From contig NZ_FRBY01000006.1 of assembly GCF_900142735.1 (NCBI RefSeq), positions 62,001-126,000 of the forward strand: a DNA stretch of 64,000 bases, given 5' to 3'. The stretch comes from Flavobacterium saccharophilum (lineage in GTDB: Bacteria; Bacteroidota; Bacteroidia; Flavobacteriales; Flavobacteriaceae). Positions 33,492-42,788 of the stretch are shown here, piece by piece (position 1 is the first letter of the stretch; each line of letters begins with the position of its first letter). The notes beneath the pieces are model-generated. The model did no database searches and was not told the origin of the DNA. It was given only the letters and a program-made list of their open reading frames with translations. The position numbers and the translations under genes were made by a program.

Positions 33492-35969
33492 CTATTTAAT
33501 TGGATTTAATATTAAATCAATTCGTTTGATACAATCTTCATAATGGTATTTTGTTTCTGTATTTACACCCAAAACTTTTGCCGCTGTAAGCGATTTTTTC
33601 AGAACATTTAATTCTCCGCGCACTAAAGCTCTTAAATCAGATTGAGAAACATTATAATATATTATTGATCTGTCTGTTGGCTTAATTTCTTCTGTCATTA
33701 AAAAAGCCATTCTATCGATATAAGCTCTTTGCAGATTTCGACGATAAATAGTCACATTTACAGCAGTATTCGTCTCTTTCCAGATTCCTTTTCTTGTGTC
33801 TTTAAACAAATCCAGTGCTTTGTAAGTATCAGCACCCAAAATTTCATTATCCATCAACCTTCCAATACGACCTAAACTCAATAGATTATTCAAATGCCTA
33901 ACCTGTACATTTCTGAACGTTTCTGTATAACCAGCAAAATTGGTGTTTTTTAATGTATTGACATTGACAATCCAGGTTGGAGATGCAAAAGCATTTGCCT
34001 GTAACCAATTCATCGCTTCAATTTGTTTTGCTTTCGGAACGACTTCATAAACATTTCCTGCCTGATTTGGGTTTTTAATGTTTTCATAAACACCTCCAAC
34101 ATTGGTTACAACATGACCTACGTATCTGCTCCAAACGTCTAATAATTCTTTATATAATTCGTCTAGATCTCCGTAATCATTAGTTACATTGCTCGTCCAT
34201 TCGCTTAAATGATTAGCAACGTATTCTAAATTTTTCATACCATATGTACTGGCTTTCATCGAATTATTTCCAATATCTTCTGTTTGAGAAGAAGGATCAA
34301 AAGCACTACTTTGTTTTCCGAACTTGTAAATCGGATTTCCAGATTTATCTAAAATCCATTTGTCTAAAGTTGCTTTTTCATCCTGAGAAGATTTAGCGTT
34401 CGGAATTACTCTGTATCCCCAATTCAAAGCATAATGATCGTAGGCTCCCATTTTACGAATAAAACGAATATTTTGATCTCCTGGCTGTGCAATATAATTG
34501 TAACGTGCATAATCCATTATACTGGCTGCAATTCCATTTTCTTGTGTAAAAGTTCCGTTTCTATAACTTTCACAGTCATAAGAAGAACTGGCTCCCATAT
34601 TATGAGGAAAACCTAATGCGTGCCCCACTTCGTGAGCAATCACCATGCGCATCATCTCTCCCATTTCTTCATCGCTGGTTTGCAAAGTTCTTGCTTTTGG
34701 ATTTGCGGCTCCGGTTTCTAATAAATAACGATTTCTATACGAACGTAAATGGTTGTGATACCAAATAACATCACTTTCAATAATTTCTCCCGTTCTTGGA
34801 TCTGAAACGCTTGGACCAACTGCATTTCGAGTTGTACTTGCCACATAACGAATCACTGAATAGCGTACATCCTCCGGACTAAAATCAGGATCTTCTTCTT
34901 TAGTTGGAGCGTCTTTTGCTATAATGGCATTTTTAAATCCGGCTGTTTCAAAAGGTTTTTGCCATTCTTCGATTCCCTGTTTGATATATTTTCTCAATTT
35001 TTCAGGAGTAGCAGGATCTAAATAATAAACAATTGGTTTGATTGGTTCAACCAATTCTCCTCTGGCATAAGCTTCAGGATCTTTCGGTTCTAATCTCCAA
35101 CGGCGGATGTATGTTTTAAGATCCGATTTTAATTCATTACTTCCATAATCGTATTGACTAACCGTAAACCAGCCTACACGAGGATCTGCTAATCTTGGTT
35201 TCATTGGCACTTCTGGCAATAATACCATCGATTGGTTCATCTGAATGCTGATAGATTCACTTTCCTCTAACATTGATGGTTTTGAAGCATTATAAGTCAT
35301 ATCCTGAATCACTTCAATATTCATAGGAAAACTTTTAATTTTATTGATAAAACTTCTCGTATCATCCAATCCTTTTACTTTATATGTTTCACGCATTTCT
35401 GCGGATATTCCGCTAATTGCCTTAACATCTGTGCTGTAAAATTTCGTTACGTCAATTACCGTATTTGCCGAATCCTTGCTAAAAGCTACAATATCAAAAG
35501 CAAATAATGTTGGTTCATAATTGTTTGATTTAACCGAAAGGCTAATCGGTAACGTATCGTTTGCAACTGCATTATATGATTTTGATTTGATGAGAATTTT
35601 ATCCTGAAAACGCTGCCAAACAATTAATTGTTCGTTTGTTTCTGAACCAGCGTTGACATAACCTCCGCCTAAATTAGATGGCAGTTTAGACAATCTGCTT
35701 ACTAACAGCATGTCTTTGTTTAAATATTTATTTGGAATTTCGAAGTAATACTTTTTATCCACTTTATGAACAGTAAAAAGTCCGTCATCAGAAATAGCAT
35801 CTTTCGTAATTACTTTGCTGTATTCTTTAATAGCTGACTCCGGTTTTTTTTCTGCTGGAGGAGTTGCAGCCTCCTCTTTCTTGGATTTTTTCTTTTTAGA
35901 CTGGGCAAATTGGTTAGTAGGAAATAGCATTAAAACTGCTATAGTAGATAAAATGAAAAATTTCTTCAT
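33492..35969 (-). CDS. Secreted zinc metalloprotease (DUF5117/DUF5118-type)
   Basis: 825 residues. A signal peptide (about 1-22) and Lys/Glu-rich linker precede a long N-terminal region with conserved DUF5118/DUF5117 features. The catalytic domain carries HEVGHALGFPHNM at about residues 444-456, giving the HExxHxxGxxH zinc site of metzincin-like peptidases. A C-terminal helical domain follows. Substrate unknown; the protein is expected outside the inner membrane. Confidence 0.88.
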   Translation of the reverse strand: MKKFFILSTIAVLMLFPTNQFAQSKKKKSKKEEAATPPAEKKPESAIKEYSKVITKDAISDDGLFTVHKVDKKYYFEIPNKYLNKDMLLVSRLSKLPSNLGGGYVNAGSETNEQLIVWQRFQDKILIKSKSYNAVANDTLPISLSVKSNNYEPTLFAFDIVAFSKDSANTVIDVTKFYSTDVKAISGISAEMRETYKVKGLDDTRSFINKIKSFPMNIEVIQDMTYNASKPSMLEESESISIQMNQSMVLLPEVPMKPRLADPRVGWFTVSQYDYGSNELKSDLKTYIRRWRLEPKDPEAYARGELVEPIKPIVYYLDPATPEKLRKYIKQGIEEWQKPFETAGFKNAIIAKDAPTKEEDPDFSPEDVRYSVIRYVASTTRNAVGPSVSDPRTGEIIESDVIWYHNHLRSYRNRYLLETGAANPKARTLQTSDEEMGEMMRMVIAHEVGHALGFPHNMGASSSYDCESYRNGTFTQENGIAASIMDYARYNYIAQPGDQNIRFIRKMGAYDHYALNWGYRVIPNAKSSQDEKATLDKWILDKSGNPIYKFGKQSSAFDPSSQTEDIGNNSMKASTYGMKNLEYVANHLSEWTSNVTNDYGDLDELYKELLDVWSRYVGHVVTNVGGVYENIKNPNQAGNVYEVVPKAKQIEAMNWLQANAFASPTWIVNVNTLKNTNFAGYTETFRNVQVRHLNNLLSLGRIGRLMDNEILGADTYKALDLFKDTRKGIWKETNTAVNVTIYRRNLQRAYIDRMAFLMTEEIKPTDRSIIYYNVSQSDLRALVRGELNVLKKSLTAAKVLGVNTETKYHYEDCIKRIDLILNPIK

Positions 35970-35999
35970 TTATTTTTGGTTTAATGGTTATTTGTTAAA

Positions 36000-36029
36000 C
36001 AAAAATAATTTTTGATTACAATAATCCAA
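36000..36029 (-). promoter_or_regulatory. Metalloprotease promoter
   Basis: Minus-strand TTG (36027-36029), 19-base spacer, TATTTTTG (36000-36007), 30 bases before the start codon. Confidence 0.65.
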
Positions 36030-36064
36030 GAAAACAGTCACTTATTAACTTTTTATTAACTACT

Positions 36065-36100
36065 AAAAAAGGGCTCAACTTTTTAAAAAGTTAAGCCCTT
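36065..36100 (-). terminator. hemL terminator
   Basis: AAGGGCTTAACTTTTT and its near-complement (36069-36100) with one mismatch, followed on the minus strand by six T residues. It separates hemL from the metalloprotease promoter. Confidence 0.88.
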
Positions 36101-36126
36101 AATTTAAATATTTTCTGATTTAAAAA

Positions 36127-37413
36127 CTAAAATGTTTTTGATACTTTGTCAATCGCATTAATTGTAAAATCTAAATCTTCATAAGTCAATGCATCTGTAA
36201 TAAACCAGGTTTCATAAGCAGATGGTGCAATGTAAACACCTTCATTCAACAATCCGTGAAAGAACTTTTTAAACGTTTCATTATCTCCTTTTGCCGCAGT
36301 TTGAAAATCGACAACCGGATTTTCATCAAAGTGAACAGAAATCATAGAACCTACTCTATTGATCGTAAAAACAACATTATTTGCTTTTAATACTTTATCA
36401 ATTCCTGCTTCTAAATAAGCTGTTTTTTCTTCTAAACGAGTAAAAATAGCACGATCATTATCTAAAGATTGTAGCATTGCTAATCCCGCAGCCATTGCTA
36501 ACGGATTCCCAGATAATGTTCCTGCCTGATAAACTGGTCCAAGCGGTGCCAAATAATTCATGATTTCAGCACGTGCAGCAAAAGCTCCCACCGGCAAACC
36601 TCCACCAATTACTTTTCCGAAAGTTACAATATCAGCATTGATATTATATAATTCCTGAACGCCTCCGCGAGCTAAACGGAAACCTGTCATTACCTCATCA
36701 AAAATCAATAAAATTCCGTTTGCTGTACACAAATCTCTTAATCCTTGCAAAAATCCTTTTTGAGGTGGAATACAGCCCATATTTCCGGCAACCGGTTCAA
36801 TAATAATGGCTGCAATTTCGTTTTTATTGGCTTCGATTAAAGTTTTTACATTCTCTAAATCATTGTATTTTGCCAATAAAGTATCTTTTGCTGTTCCTTC
36901 GGTAACGCCAGGACTATTTGGTGAACCAAAAGTTACGGCTCCACTTCCTGCCTGAATCAAAAAGGAATCAGAATGTCCATGATAACAACCTGCAAATTTG
37001 ATGATTTTATCTCTTTTTGTAAATCCACGAGCCAAACGAATCGCGCTCATACAAGCTTCTGTACCTGAATTTACAAATCTGATTTTATCGATATTCGGAA
37101 CCATAGAAACAGCCAAAGCAGCAATTTGTGTTTCCAATTCTGTTGGCATTCCAAATGAAGTTCCCAATTTAGCTTTTTCGATTACTGCATCAACAACGGG
37201 TTGATATGCATGACCCAAAACCATTGGTCCCCATGAATTGATATAATCAATTAATTTATTCCCGTCTTCATCATACAAATAAGCACCTTTGGCACTTTTT
37301 ACAAAAATTGGAGTTCCTCCTACTGCTTTAAACGCTCTAACTGGTGAATTTACTCCTCCTGGAATTACTTTTTCTGCTTCAGCAAAAAGCTGACTACTTC
37401 TTTTATAGATCAT
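36127..37413 (-). CDS. hemL: Glutamate-1-semialdehyde 2,1-aminomutase
   Basis: 428 residues. PLP enzyme that makes 5-aminolevulinate for haem. The PLP-binding lysine is in FGKVIGGGLPVGAF (about residue 266), with the family motifs GGVNSPVRAF at the N-terminus and AGCYHGHSDSFLIQ midway. It is the last gene of a five-gene same-strand cluster, 43 bases after a small hypothetical gene. Confidence 0.97.
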   Translation of the reverse strand: MIYKRSSQLFAEAEKVIPGGVNSPVRAFKAVGGTPIFVKSAKGAYLYDEDGNKLIDYINSWGPMVLGHAYQPVVDAVIEKAKLGTSFGMPTELETQIAALAVSMVPNIDKIRFVNSGTEACMSAIRLARGFTKRDKIIKFAGCYHGHSDSFLIQAGSGAVTFGSPNSPGVTEGTAKDTLLAKYNDLENVKTLIEANKNEIAAIIIEPVAGNMGCIPPQKGFLQGLRDLCTANGILLIFDEVMTGFRLARGGVQELYNINADIVTFGKVIGGGLPVGAFAARAEIMNYLAPLGPVYQAGTLSGNPLAMAAGLAMLQSLDNDRAIFTRLEEKTAYLEAGIDKVLKANNVVFTINRVGSMISVHFDENPVVDFQTAAKGDNETFKKFFHGLLNEGVYIAPSAYETWFITDALTYEDLDFTINAIDKVSKTF

Positions 37414-37456
37414 TATTTTTAGATTATTAGATCTTTAGACTTCTTAGATTTTTAGA

Positions 37457-37708
37457 TTACAAACTAAGACCGCGATCTTTTATATATTCATTAAAGTATT
37501 TTTGTTCTATTTGATTTTCTTTGGAAAGATTCTCTATTTTATTATCCGACATTCCTAAAGGAGAATAAAATATCCATTTCCAAGTTGGACGATGTTTTAT
37601 AAAAAAATGCCTTTCTCCAAATTCATCATGTATGTAAATTCCGCAAAAAAGTCTAACTGTGAAAACAATGGCAAAAATAAAAATTCCAATCGAGATTATC
37701 TTCTTCAT
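37457..37708 (-). CDS. Small membrane-anchored hypothetical protein
   Basis: 83 residues. One N-terminal hydrophobic segment (about 4-22) could be a signal anchor. The rest is polar, with an aromatic-rich stretch (HRPTWKWIFYSPLG). I recognise no domain. It lies between the glucosaminidase gene (20 bases away) and hemL (43 bases away) in the same direction, which supports it being real. Confidence 0.55.
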   Translation of the reverse strand: MKKIISIGIFIFAIVFTVRLFCGIYIHDEFGERHFFIKHRPTWKWIFYSPLGMSDNKIENLSKENQIEQKYFNEYIKDRGLSL

Positions 37709-37728
37709 TAATAATTGATAATTGACAA

Positions 37729-38631
37729 TTATTTCACTTTCAATTTCTGTCCAATCGAAAGTGCATTATCTGAAAGATTATTTTTCTGTTTTAAGTCATC
37801 AACCATAACGTTGAATTTCTTCGAAATAGAATATAGCGTATCTCCTTTTTGAACTTCGTATAAATTCGGATCATTTGAGTTCATATTTATCTTTGGATCC
37901 GAAGCCACATCATACGATGGTTTTCTTGTTGGAGCCGATTTATTAATTGCAACATACGTTTTTCCCGTAATCTCACAATCATATTGATGCAGATTATAAC
38001 GCTCAATATAACTGATTAATTTATCAGGATATTTAGGATCTGTGGCATAACCGCAGGCTCTTAACCCTTTTGCCCACGCTTTATAATCGTCTTTTTCGTA
38101 AGTGAATAAAGAGGCATATCTGTTTTTTCCGACTAGAAATAAAGCATGATCGCGATATGATTCTGAAGCTTCCCTATATTTTCTGAAACATTCCTGAGCA
38201 GAATCATCGTCATGACGAACACTTTCTCCCAGCCAGTCTTTATGACATTTTATTCCGAAATGATTATTGGCTTCAACAGCTAAATCACCTTTTCCTGCAC
38301 CAGATTCCAATATTCCTTGCGCCAAAATAATGCTGGCAGGAATACCATATTTCTGCATGTTTCCCATTGCAATATCTTTGTACTGCAAAACATAATCGTT
38401 GATTGAAGTGCTGGTAACGGTAGTTCTTGAAGTCGACTGAATAACTTCTGTCGTATTATTTGTAGAAGGGTAATTTTTGCCAATTGGCTTAACAGGAGTT
38501 TGTTTTTTAGCTGCCACTGTCCGGGGCCTCTGAACTGCTGCCTGTTTTTTAGTCGTTGCTATGGCCGGTTTGCTGGATGAACAGCTTGCCAGAACTGCAA
38601 CTATAAAGAACAATAGGATCTTTTTAATCAT
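37729..38631 (-). CDS. Lipoprotein N-acetylglucosaminidase with LysM domain
   Basis: 300 residues. Lipobox LASC with Cys17, a Thr/Lys/Pro-rich tether to about residue 75, then a glucosaminidase domain (about 80-220) with the GIPASIILAQGILESGAG active-region glutamate and the NNHFGIKC segment. One C-terminal LysM domain (about 257-300) binds peptidoglycan. It probably cleaves glycan strands at the outer membrane. Its start overlaps the end of the upstream gene by eight bases. Confidence 0.88.
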   Translation of the reverse strand: MIKKILLFFIVAVLASCSSSKPAIATTKKQAAVQRPRTVAAKKQTPVKPIGKNYPSTNNTTEVIQSTSRTTVTSTSINDYVLQYKDIAMGNMQKYGIPASIILAQGILESGAGKGDLAVEANNHFGIKCHKDWLGESVRHDDDSAQECFRKYREASESYRDHALFLVGKNRYASLFTYEKDDYKAWAKGLRACGYATDPKYPDKLISYIERYNLHQYDCEITGKTYVAINKSAPTRKPSYDVASDPKINMNSNDPNLYEVQKGDTLYSISKKFNVMVDDLKQKNNLSDNALSIGQKLKVK

Positions 38632-39520
38632 TGTTTTTGAGTATTGGTAATTTTTTCTGCTTCAATTTGATATTCATTCCATCAATTCCCTGTAATCCGC
38701 CGGTGTGAATGAGTAAAATTTTTGAATTAGCAGGAAAATAATTTTTGTGGATTAAATCTATAACGCCAAAAAACATCTTTCCTGTATAAATTGGATCTAA
38801 GGGCACTTTGTTCTCTTCTAAAAACGCATTAATAAATTCAATTAATTCTAAATTTATCTTGCCATAACCTCCAAAATGATAGTCAGAAATTAAATTCCAG
38901 TTATCTTTTTTTGCAAAAATACGAATTTCATCGTTTAAAAAGTCACCTTTTAGTACCGGAAACCCTAAAATTTTCTGATTTGGCAATGCACTATTAATTA
39001 AACCAGAAATCGTGCCACCGGTTCCGACCGCACAACAAACGTAATTAAAAACAGCATCTTCATCGGTCAAAATCTCTTCACAGCCTTTTACAGCAAGTTC
39101 ATTTGTTCCGCCTTCGGGCACTAAATAAAAGTCGCCAAATTGCTCTTTTAACTTTTCTAAAAAATAACTTTCAGATTTATTTCGATAGTCTTCCCTCGAA
39201 ACAAATTCAAATTTCATTCCGTTTTCCTGAGCGAATTTTAACGTTGGGTTTTCATCGATTTTATCAAAAAGTTCGTCGCCCCGAATAATTCCGATTGTTT
39301 TAAAACCCTGCTCTTTTCCTGCGTAGGCGACTGCTGCAATATGATTGGAAAAAGCACCTCCAAAAGTCAATATTGTTTCTTTATTTTCTGCTTTCGCCTG
39401 AAGTAAATTGTATTTTAGTTTTCTGAATTTATTCCCGGAAACAAACGGATGAATCAAGTCTTCGCGTTTTATTGCCACAGAAATATTATTTGGAAAATTG
39501 ATATGAATTTGTTGGTTCAA
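38624..39520 (-). CDS. PLP-dependent D-cysteine desulfhydrase/ACC deaminase family
   Basis: 298 residues from a TTG at 39520; no ATG occurs before the conserved core, so the rare TTG start is likely real. The PLP-binding lysine is Lys31 in the SGNKFRKLKY motif. The GGAFSNH segment binds substrate carboxylate and GTGGTISG binds the cofactor phosphate. It could release pyruvate and ammonia from D-cysteine or ACC; sequence does not decide. It overlaps the glucosaminidase gene by eight bases. Confidence 0.85.
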   Translation of the reverse strand: MNQQIHINFPNNISVAIKREDLIHPFVSGNKFRKLKYNLLQAKAENKETILTFGGAFSNHIAAVAYAGKEQGFKTIGIIRGDELFDKIDENPTLKFAQENGMKFEFVSREDYRNKSESYFLEKLKEQFGDFYLVPEGGTNELAVKGCEEILTDEDAVFNYVCCAVGTGGTISGLINSALPNQKILGFPVLKGDFLNDEIRIFAKKDNWNLISDYHFGGYGKINLELIEFINAFLEENKVPLDPIYTGKMFFGVIDLIHKNYFPANSKILLIHTGGLQGIDGMNIKLKQKKLPILKNND

Positions 39521-39528
39521 AATCGGTT

Positions 39529-39864
39529 TTATTTTAAAGTAATGTATTTTAAAAACTGGAAAAAAGATCGGTTTTTGAGATAATTTCGATCCGCTTCATT
39601 TGTGTACGCTTCTCTTTCAAAACTAATATTTCTGTAAGCCAAATCCTTGTTTTTGTATTGCATCAGCCGAATGAAATATTCCAAAAAATACCAGATAAAA
39701 AAAGGCAGAATCAGCATTTCTAATTGCTGTCTTAAATGTATTTTTTCATGATTGACAAAAGTTCCGTTTGTTTTATCAAAACCATATTTAACCACAACAA
39801 ACGGAAATACAGCCATTCCGCGATATCCTTTCGGAATTAAATATTTAGCAACAATCAGAAACAT
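39529..39864 (-). CDS. Small membrane protein with HExxH motif
   Basis: 111 residues. A candidate zinc-peptidase core: His39-Glu40-x-x-His43 (NHEKIHLRQQ) followed by a hydrophobic helix (about 47-65) and then a conserved acidic segment SFEREAY (Glu83 or Glu85 as third ligand). The order HExxH, helix, Glu resembles gluzincin peptidases in miniature. It is the first gene of the five-gene hemL cluster, eight bases before the next gene. Peptidase activity is not established. Confidence 0.6.
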   Translation of the reverse strand: MFLIVAKYLIPKGYRGMAVFPFVVVKYGFDKTNGTFVNHEKIHLRQQLEMLILPFFIWYFLEYFIRLMQYKNKDLAYRNISFEREAYTNEADRNYLKNRSFFQFLKYITLK

Positions 39865-39932
39865 TGGCTGTAAAATTTATAAATTTGTAGCTATAAAAAT
39901 GTTCTATTTCATTAAAATAACAATCAAATAAT

Positions 39933-39940
39933 TATTTTTG
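39933..39940 (+). promoter_or_regulatory. Possible promoter -7 element of the DUF5522 gene
   Basis: TATTTTTG, 38 bases before the ATG. No -33 TTG is evident. Confidence 0.4.
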
Positions 39941-39978
39941 ATTTTTTAAAGAAACAAAACACTACCCAAAGCAGATTT

Positions 39979-40164
39979 ATGAAAGAGCAAAGTAATGAAA
40001 ATAAATTAATCGAAGGCGAAGATTTTTACTATACGCCGGAAGGTTATAAATGCTTTACTGAAAAACACCATTTAAAACGTGGTTATTGCTGTAAAAGCGG
40101 CTGCCGCCATTGTCCGTATGGGTTTGATAAAGGAACTGGTCAAATAAGAAAAAAAACTAATTAG
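39979..40164 (+). CDS. DUF5522 cysteine-rich small protein
   Basis: 61 residues. Five cysteines, at positions 25, 37, 38, 42 and 45, lie in the signature GYCCKSGCRHCPYGF, which is widely conserved in bacteria and eukaryotes. It probably binds a metal. Function unknown. It is transcribed divergently from the hemL cluster and followed by a long repeat-filled spacer. Confidence 0.85.
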   Translation: MKEQSNENKLIEGEDFYYTPEGYKCFTEKHHLKRGYCCKSGCRHCPYGFDKGTGQIRKKTN

Positions 40165-40409
40165 AAAATGTGTCAATTTGATAATTAGATAATTTCTTAA
40201 ATAAGCAATTTGATAATTCAAAAAATCTGAAATCAACAATCTTAACTCTAAAATTATAAATGGATATTCGCTCACGAAAATTTAGGATTAAAATCCACAA
40301 ATCCTATCACAGGTCGGATATTCGTTATCCCTAGCTTTTTAATTAGATAATATGTCAATTAGAAAATGAGATAATTATTTCGGATCAAATTTACATTGAT
40401 TTACATTTC
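40165..40409. repeat. CAATTTGATAAT-type simple repeats
   Basis: First part of a 602-base stretch without a gene (40165-40766). It holds degenerate copies of CAATTTGATAAT and AATTAGATAAT words (about 40167-40225 and 40339-40380), like those before alaS (62690-62850), and a short direct repeat GGATATTCG. I see no coding potential or promoter. Confidence 0.65.
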
Positions 40410-40700
40410 GCTCCGATGGAGCTTTTACAACGGGATATATTATATTTTCTATAAACATAACGCCTTTCCAAGGCTGATAAAAACTCCAGAGGAGTGCTAT
40501 GTTTATAGAACTTCAAAAACGTTCTGAATTGAGCTCCAGCGGAGCGACATAATTTAAACATACAATAATTATGGCGTTTTTTCAATGCTAACAAAACTCC
40601 GTAGGAGTGCAATGTTTATAGCAGAATATTTATAGAAATAAATTTATCGATCACAATTTTAGCTCCATAGGAGCGACATAATTTAAACATACAATAATTT
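40410..40700. repeat. Array of CTCC-NNN-GGAG hairpins
   Basis: Five short hairpins with a variable three-base loop: 40410-40422 (GAT), 40483-40495 (AGA), 40533-40545 (AGC), 40596-40608 (GTA) and 40662-40674 (ATA). Two tail types alternate. Copies 2 and 4 are ACTCC-NNN-GGAGT followed by GC(T/A)ATGTTTATAG; copies 3 and 5 are GCTCC-NNN-GGAGC followed by GACATAATTTAAACATAC. An outer inverted pair CTATAAACATA/TATGTTTATAG (40450-40460, 40498-40508) brackets copy 2. The region between 40700 and hutU is AT-rich. Confidence 0.85.
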
Positions 40701-40766
40701 TTAGATGTTGAATTTTACGTTTTACAAAAATCTAAAATCAACAATCTAAAATCTAAAATAAAAAAA

Positions 40767-42743
40767 ATGACTTTCAAAGAACAAATACAACAAGGAATTC
40801 CATCGATATTACCTCCAAAAAAAGAGTACGATTTAGCGATTAATCACGCGCCAAAACGAAAAGAAATTCTTTCGGCTGAAGAAAAAAAACTGGCTTTAAA
40901 AAATGCATTGCGTTATTTTAAGTCTCAACATCATGCCGAATTAATTCAGGAGTTTTCAGAAGAATTAGAAAAATACGGTCGTATTTATATGTATCGTTTA
41001 CGTCCGGATTACAGAATGTACGCGCGACCAATTGATGAATATCCAGGAAAATCATTGCAGGCAAAAGCAATTATGCATATGATTCAGAATAATCTGGATT
41101 ATGCCGTGGCGCAACATCCTCATGAATTGATTACGTATGGCGGAAACGGAGCTGTTTTTCAGAACTGGGCACAATATTTATTGACAATGCAATATTTGTC
41201 TGAAATGACAGACGAGCAAACTTTGACGATGTATTCAGGACATCCGATGGGATTATTTCCTTCGCATTCAGAAGCACCAAGAGTTGTGGTTACGAACGGA
41301 ATGGTGATTCCGAATTATTCAAAACCGGATGATTGGGAAAAAATGAATGCCTTAGGCGTTTCACAATACGGACAAATGACCGCAGGAAGTTATATGTATA
41401 TTGGACCACAAGGAATTGTACACGGAACTACGATTACAGTTTTGAATGGTTTCAGAAAAATAAAATTAAATCCTGAAGGGAATTTATTTGTGACTTCCGG
41501 ATTGGGCGGAATGTCAGGTGCTCAGCCAAAAGCAGGAAATATTGCAGGCTGTATTACGGTCTGCGCCGAAGTAAATCCGAAGATTACCAAAATCCGTCAT
41601 GAACAAGGCTGGATTAATGAAATTGTAACTTCGACAGAAGAATTGGTTCAGCGAGTCAATTCGGCGAAAGCCAATAAAGAAGTAGTTTCGATTGCTTATT
41701 TAGGAAATGTGGTTGATGTTTGGGAGTGTTTCGATAAAGAAAACATCAAAATTGATTTAGGTTCAGATCAGACTTCCCTTCATAATCCTTGGGCGGGTGG
41801 TTATTATCCGGTTGGAATTTCATTTGAAGAAGCCAATGAAATGATGGCCAATAATCCTGAATTATTCAAAGAAAAAGTACAGGAATCGTTACGCAGACAA
41901 GCGAAAGCAATAAACAAACATACTGCAAAAGGAACTTACTTTTTTGATTACGGAAATGCGTTTTTATTAGAAGCTTCCCGCGCCGGTGCTGATGTAATGG
42001 CCGAAAATAATATCGATTTCAAATATCCAAGTTACGTTCAGGATATTATGGGACCAATGTGTTTTGATTACGGTTTCGGACCTTTCCGATGGGTTTGTAC
42101 TTCAGGAAAACCGGAAGATTTACAAAAAACAGATACTATCGCAAGTCAGGTTTTAGAAGAAATGGCAAAAACAGCTCCAAATGAAATTCAGCAACAAATG
42201 CAGGATAACATCAAATGGATCAAAGGCGCACAGGAAAATAAATTGGTTGTAGGTTCTCAAGCCAGAATTCTCTATGCCGATGCTGAAGGACGTATTAAAA
42301 TTGCCGAAGCCTTTAACCAGGCGATTGCCAGAGGTGAAATTGGAACCGTTGTTTTAGGACGTGATCATCATGACGTTTCCGGAACTGATTCTCCTTACAG
42401 AGAGACTTCAAACATCTACGACGGATCTCGTTTTACAGCTGATATGGCGATTCAAAATGTGATTGGTGACAGCTTTAGAGGCGCAACCTGGGTATCTATT
42501 CATAATGGTGGTGGAGTTGGCTGGGGAGAGGTTATAAATGGTGGCTTTGGTATGGTTCTTGATGGTTCTAAAGAAGCTTCAAAACGTTTAGCCTCAATGC
42601 TTTTTTGGGATGTTAACAACGGAATTTCAAGAAGAAGCTGGGCTCGAAATGACGAAGCAATTTTTGCCATAAAAAGAGCAATGGAAGTTCAGCCGTTACT
42701 AAAAGTAACTTTACCTAATATAGTTGATGAAACGCTATTCTAG
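40767..42743 (+). CDS. hutU: Urocanate hydratase
   Basis: 658 residues, about 100 longer than the classical enzyme and typical of the Bacteroidota form. It adds water to urocanate in histidine breakdown. Conserved segments include MYSGHPMGLFPSH, SGLGGMSGAQPKA (NAD-binding glycine loop) and FGPFRWVCTSGKPEDL with the conserved cysteine. The other histidine-utilisation genes (hutH, hutI, formiminoglutamate steps) are not in the window. It is preceded by the CTCC-NNN-GGAG repeat array. Confidence 0.95.
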   Translation: MTFKEQIQQGIPSILPPKKEYDLAINHAPKRKEILSAEEKKLALKNALRYFKSQHHAELIQEFSEELEKYGRIYMYRLRPDYRMYARPIDEYPGKSLQAKAIMHMIQNNLDYAVAQHPHELITYGGNGAVFQNWAQYLLTMQYLSEMTDEQTLTMYSGHPMGLFPSHSEAPRVVVTNGMVIPNYSKPDDWEKMNALGVSQYGQMTAGSYMYIGPQGIVHGTTITVLNGFRKIKLNPEGNLFVTSGLGGMSGAQPKAGNIAGCITVCAEVNPKITKIRHEQGWINEIVTSTEELVQRVNSAKANKEVVSIAYLGNVVDVWECFDKENIKIDLGSDQTSLHNPWAGGYYPVGISFEEANEMMANNPELFKEKVQESLRRQAKAINKHTAKGTYFFDYGNAFLLEASRAGADVMAENNIDFKYPSYVQDIMGPMCFDYGFGPFRWVCTSGKPEDLQKTDTIASQVLEEMAKTAPNEIQQQMQDNIKWIKGAQENKLVVGSQARILYADAEGRIKIAEAFNQAIARGEIGTVVLGRDHHDVSGTDSPYRETSNIYDGSRFTADMAIQNVIGDSFRGATWVSIHNGGGVGWGEVINGGFGMVLDGSKEASKRLASMLFWDVNNGISRRSWARNDEAIFAIKRAMEVQPLLKVTLPNIVDETLF

Positions 42744-42788
42744 TTAAAAGTTATTTATCAGAATTGAGAACAATAAATTTTTATAAAT

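Noticed and set aside
40410..40700. CRISPR array or IS remnant
   Set aside because: Stems are five bases, spacing is irregular and no transposase fragment is visible.
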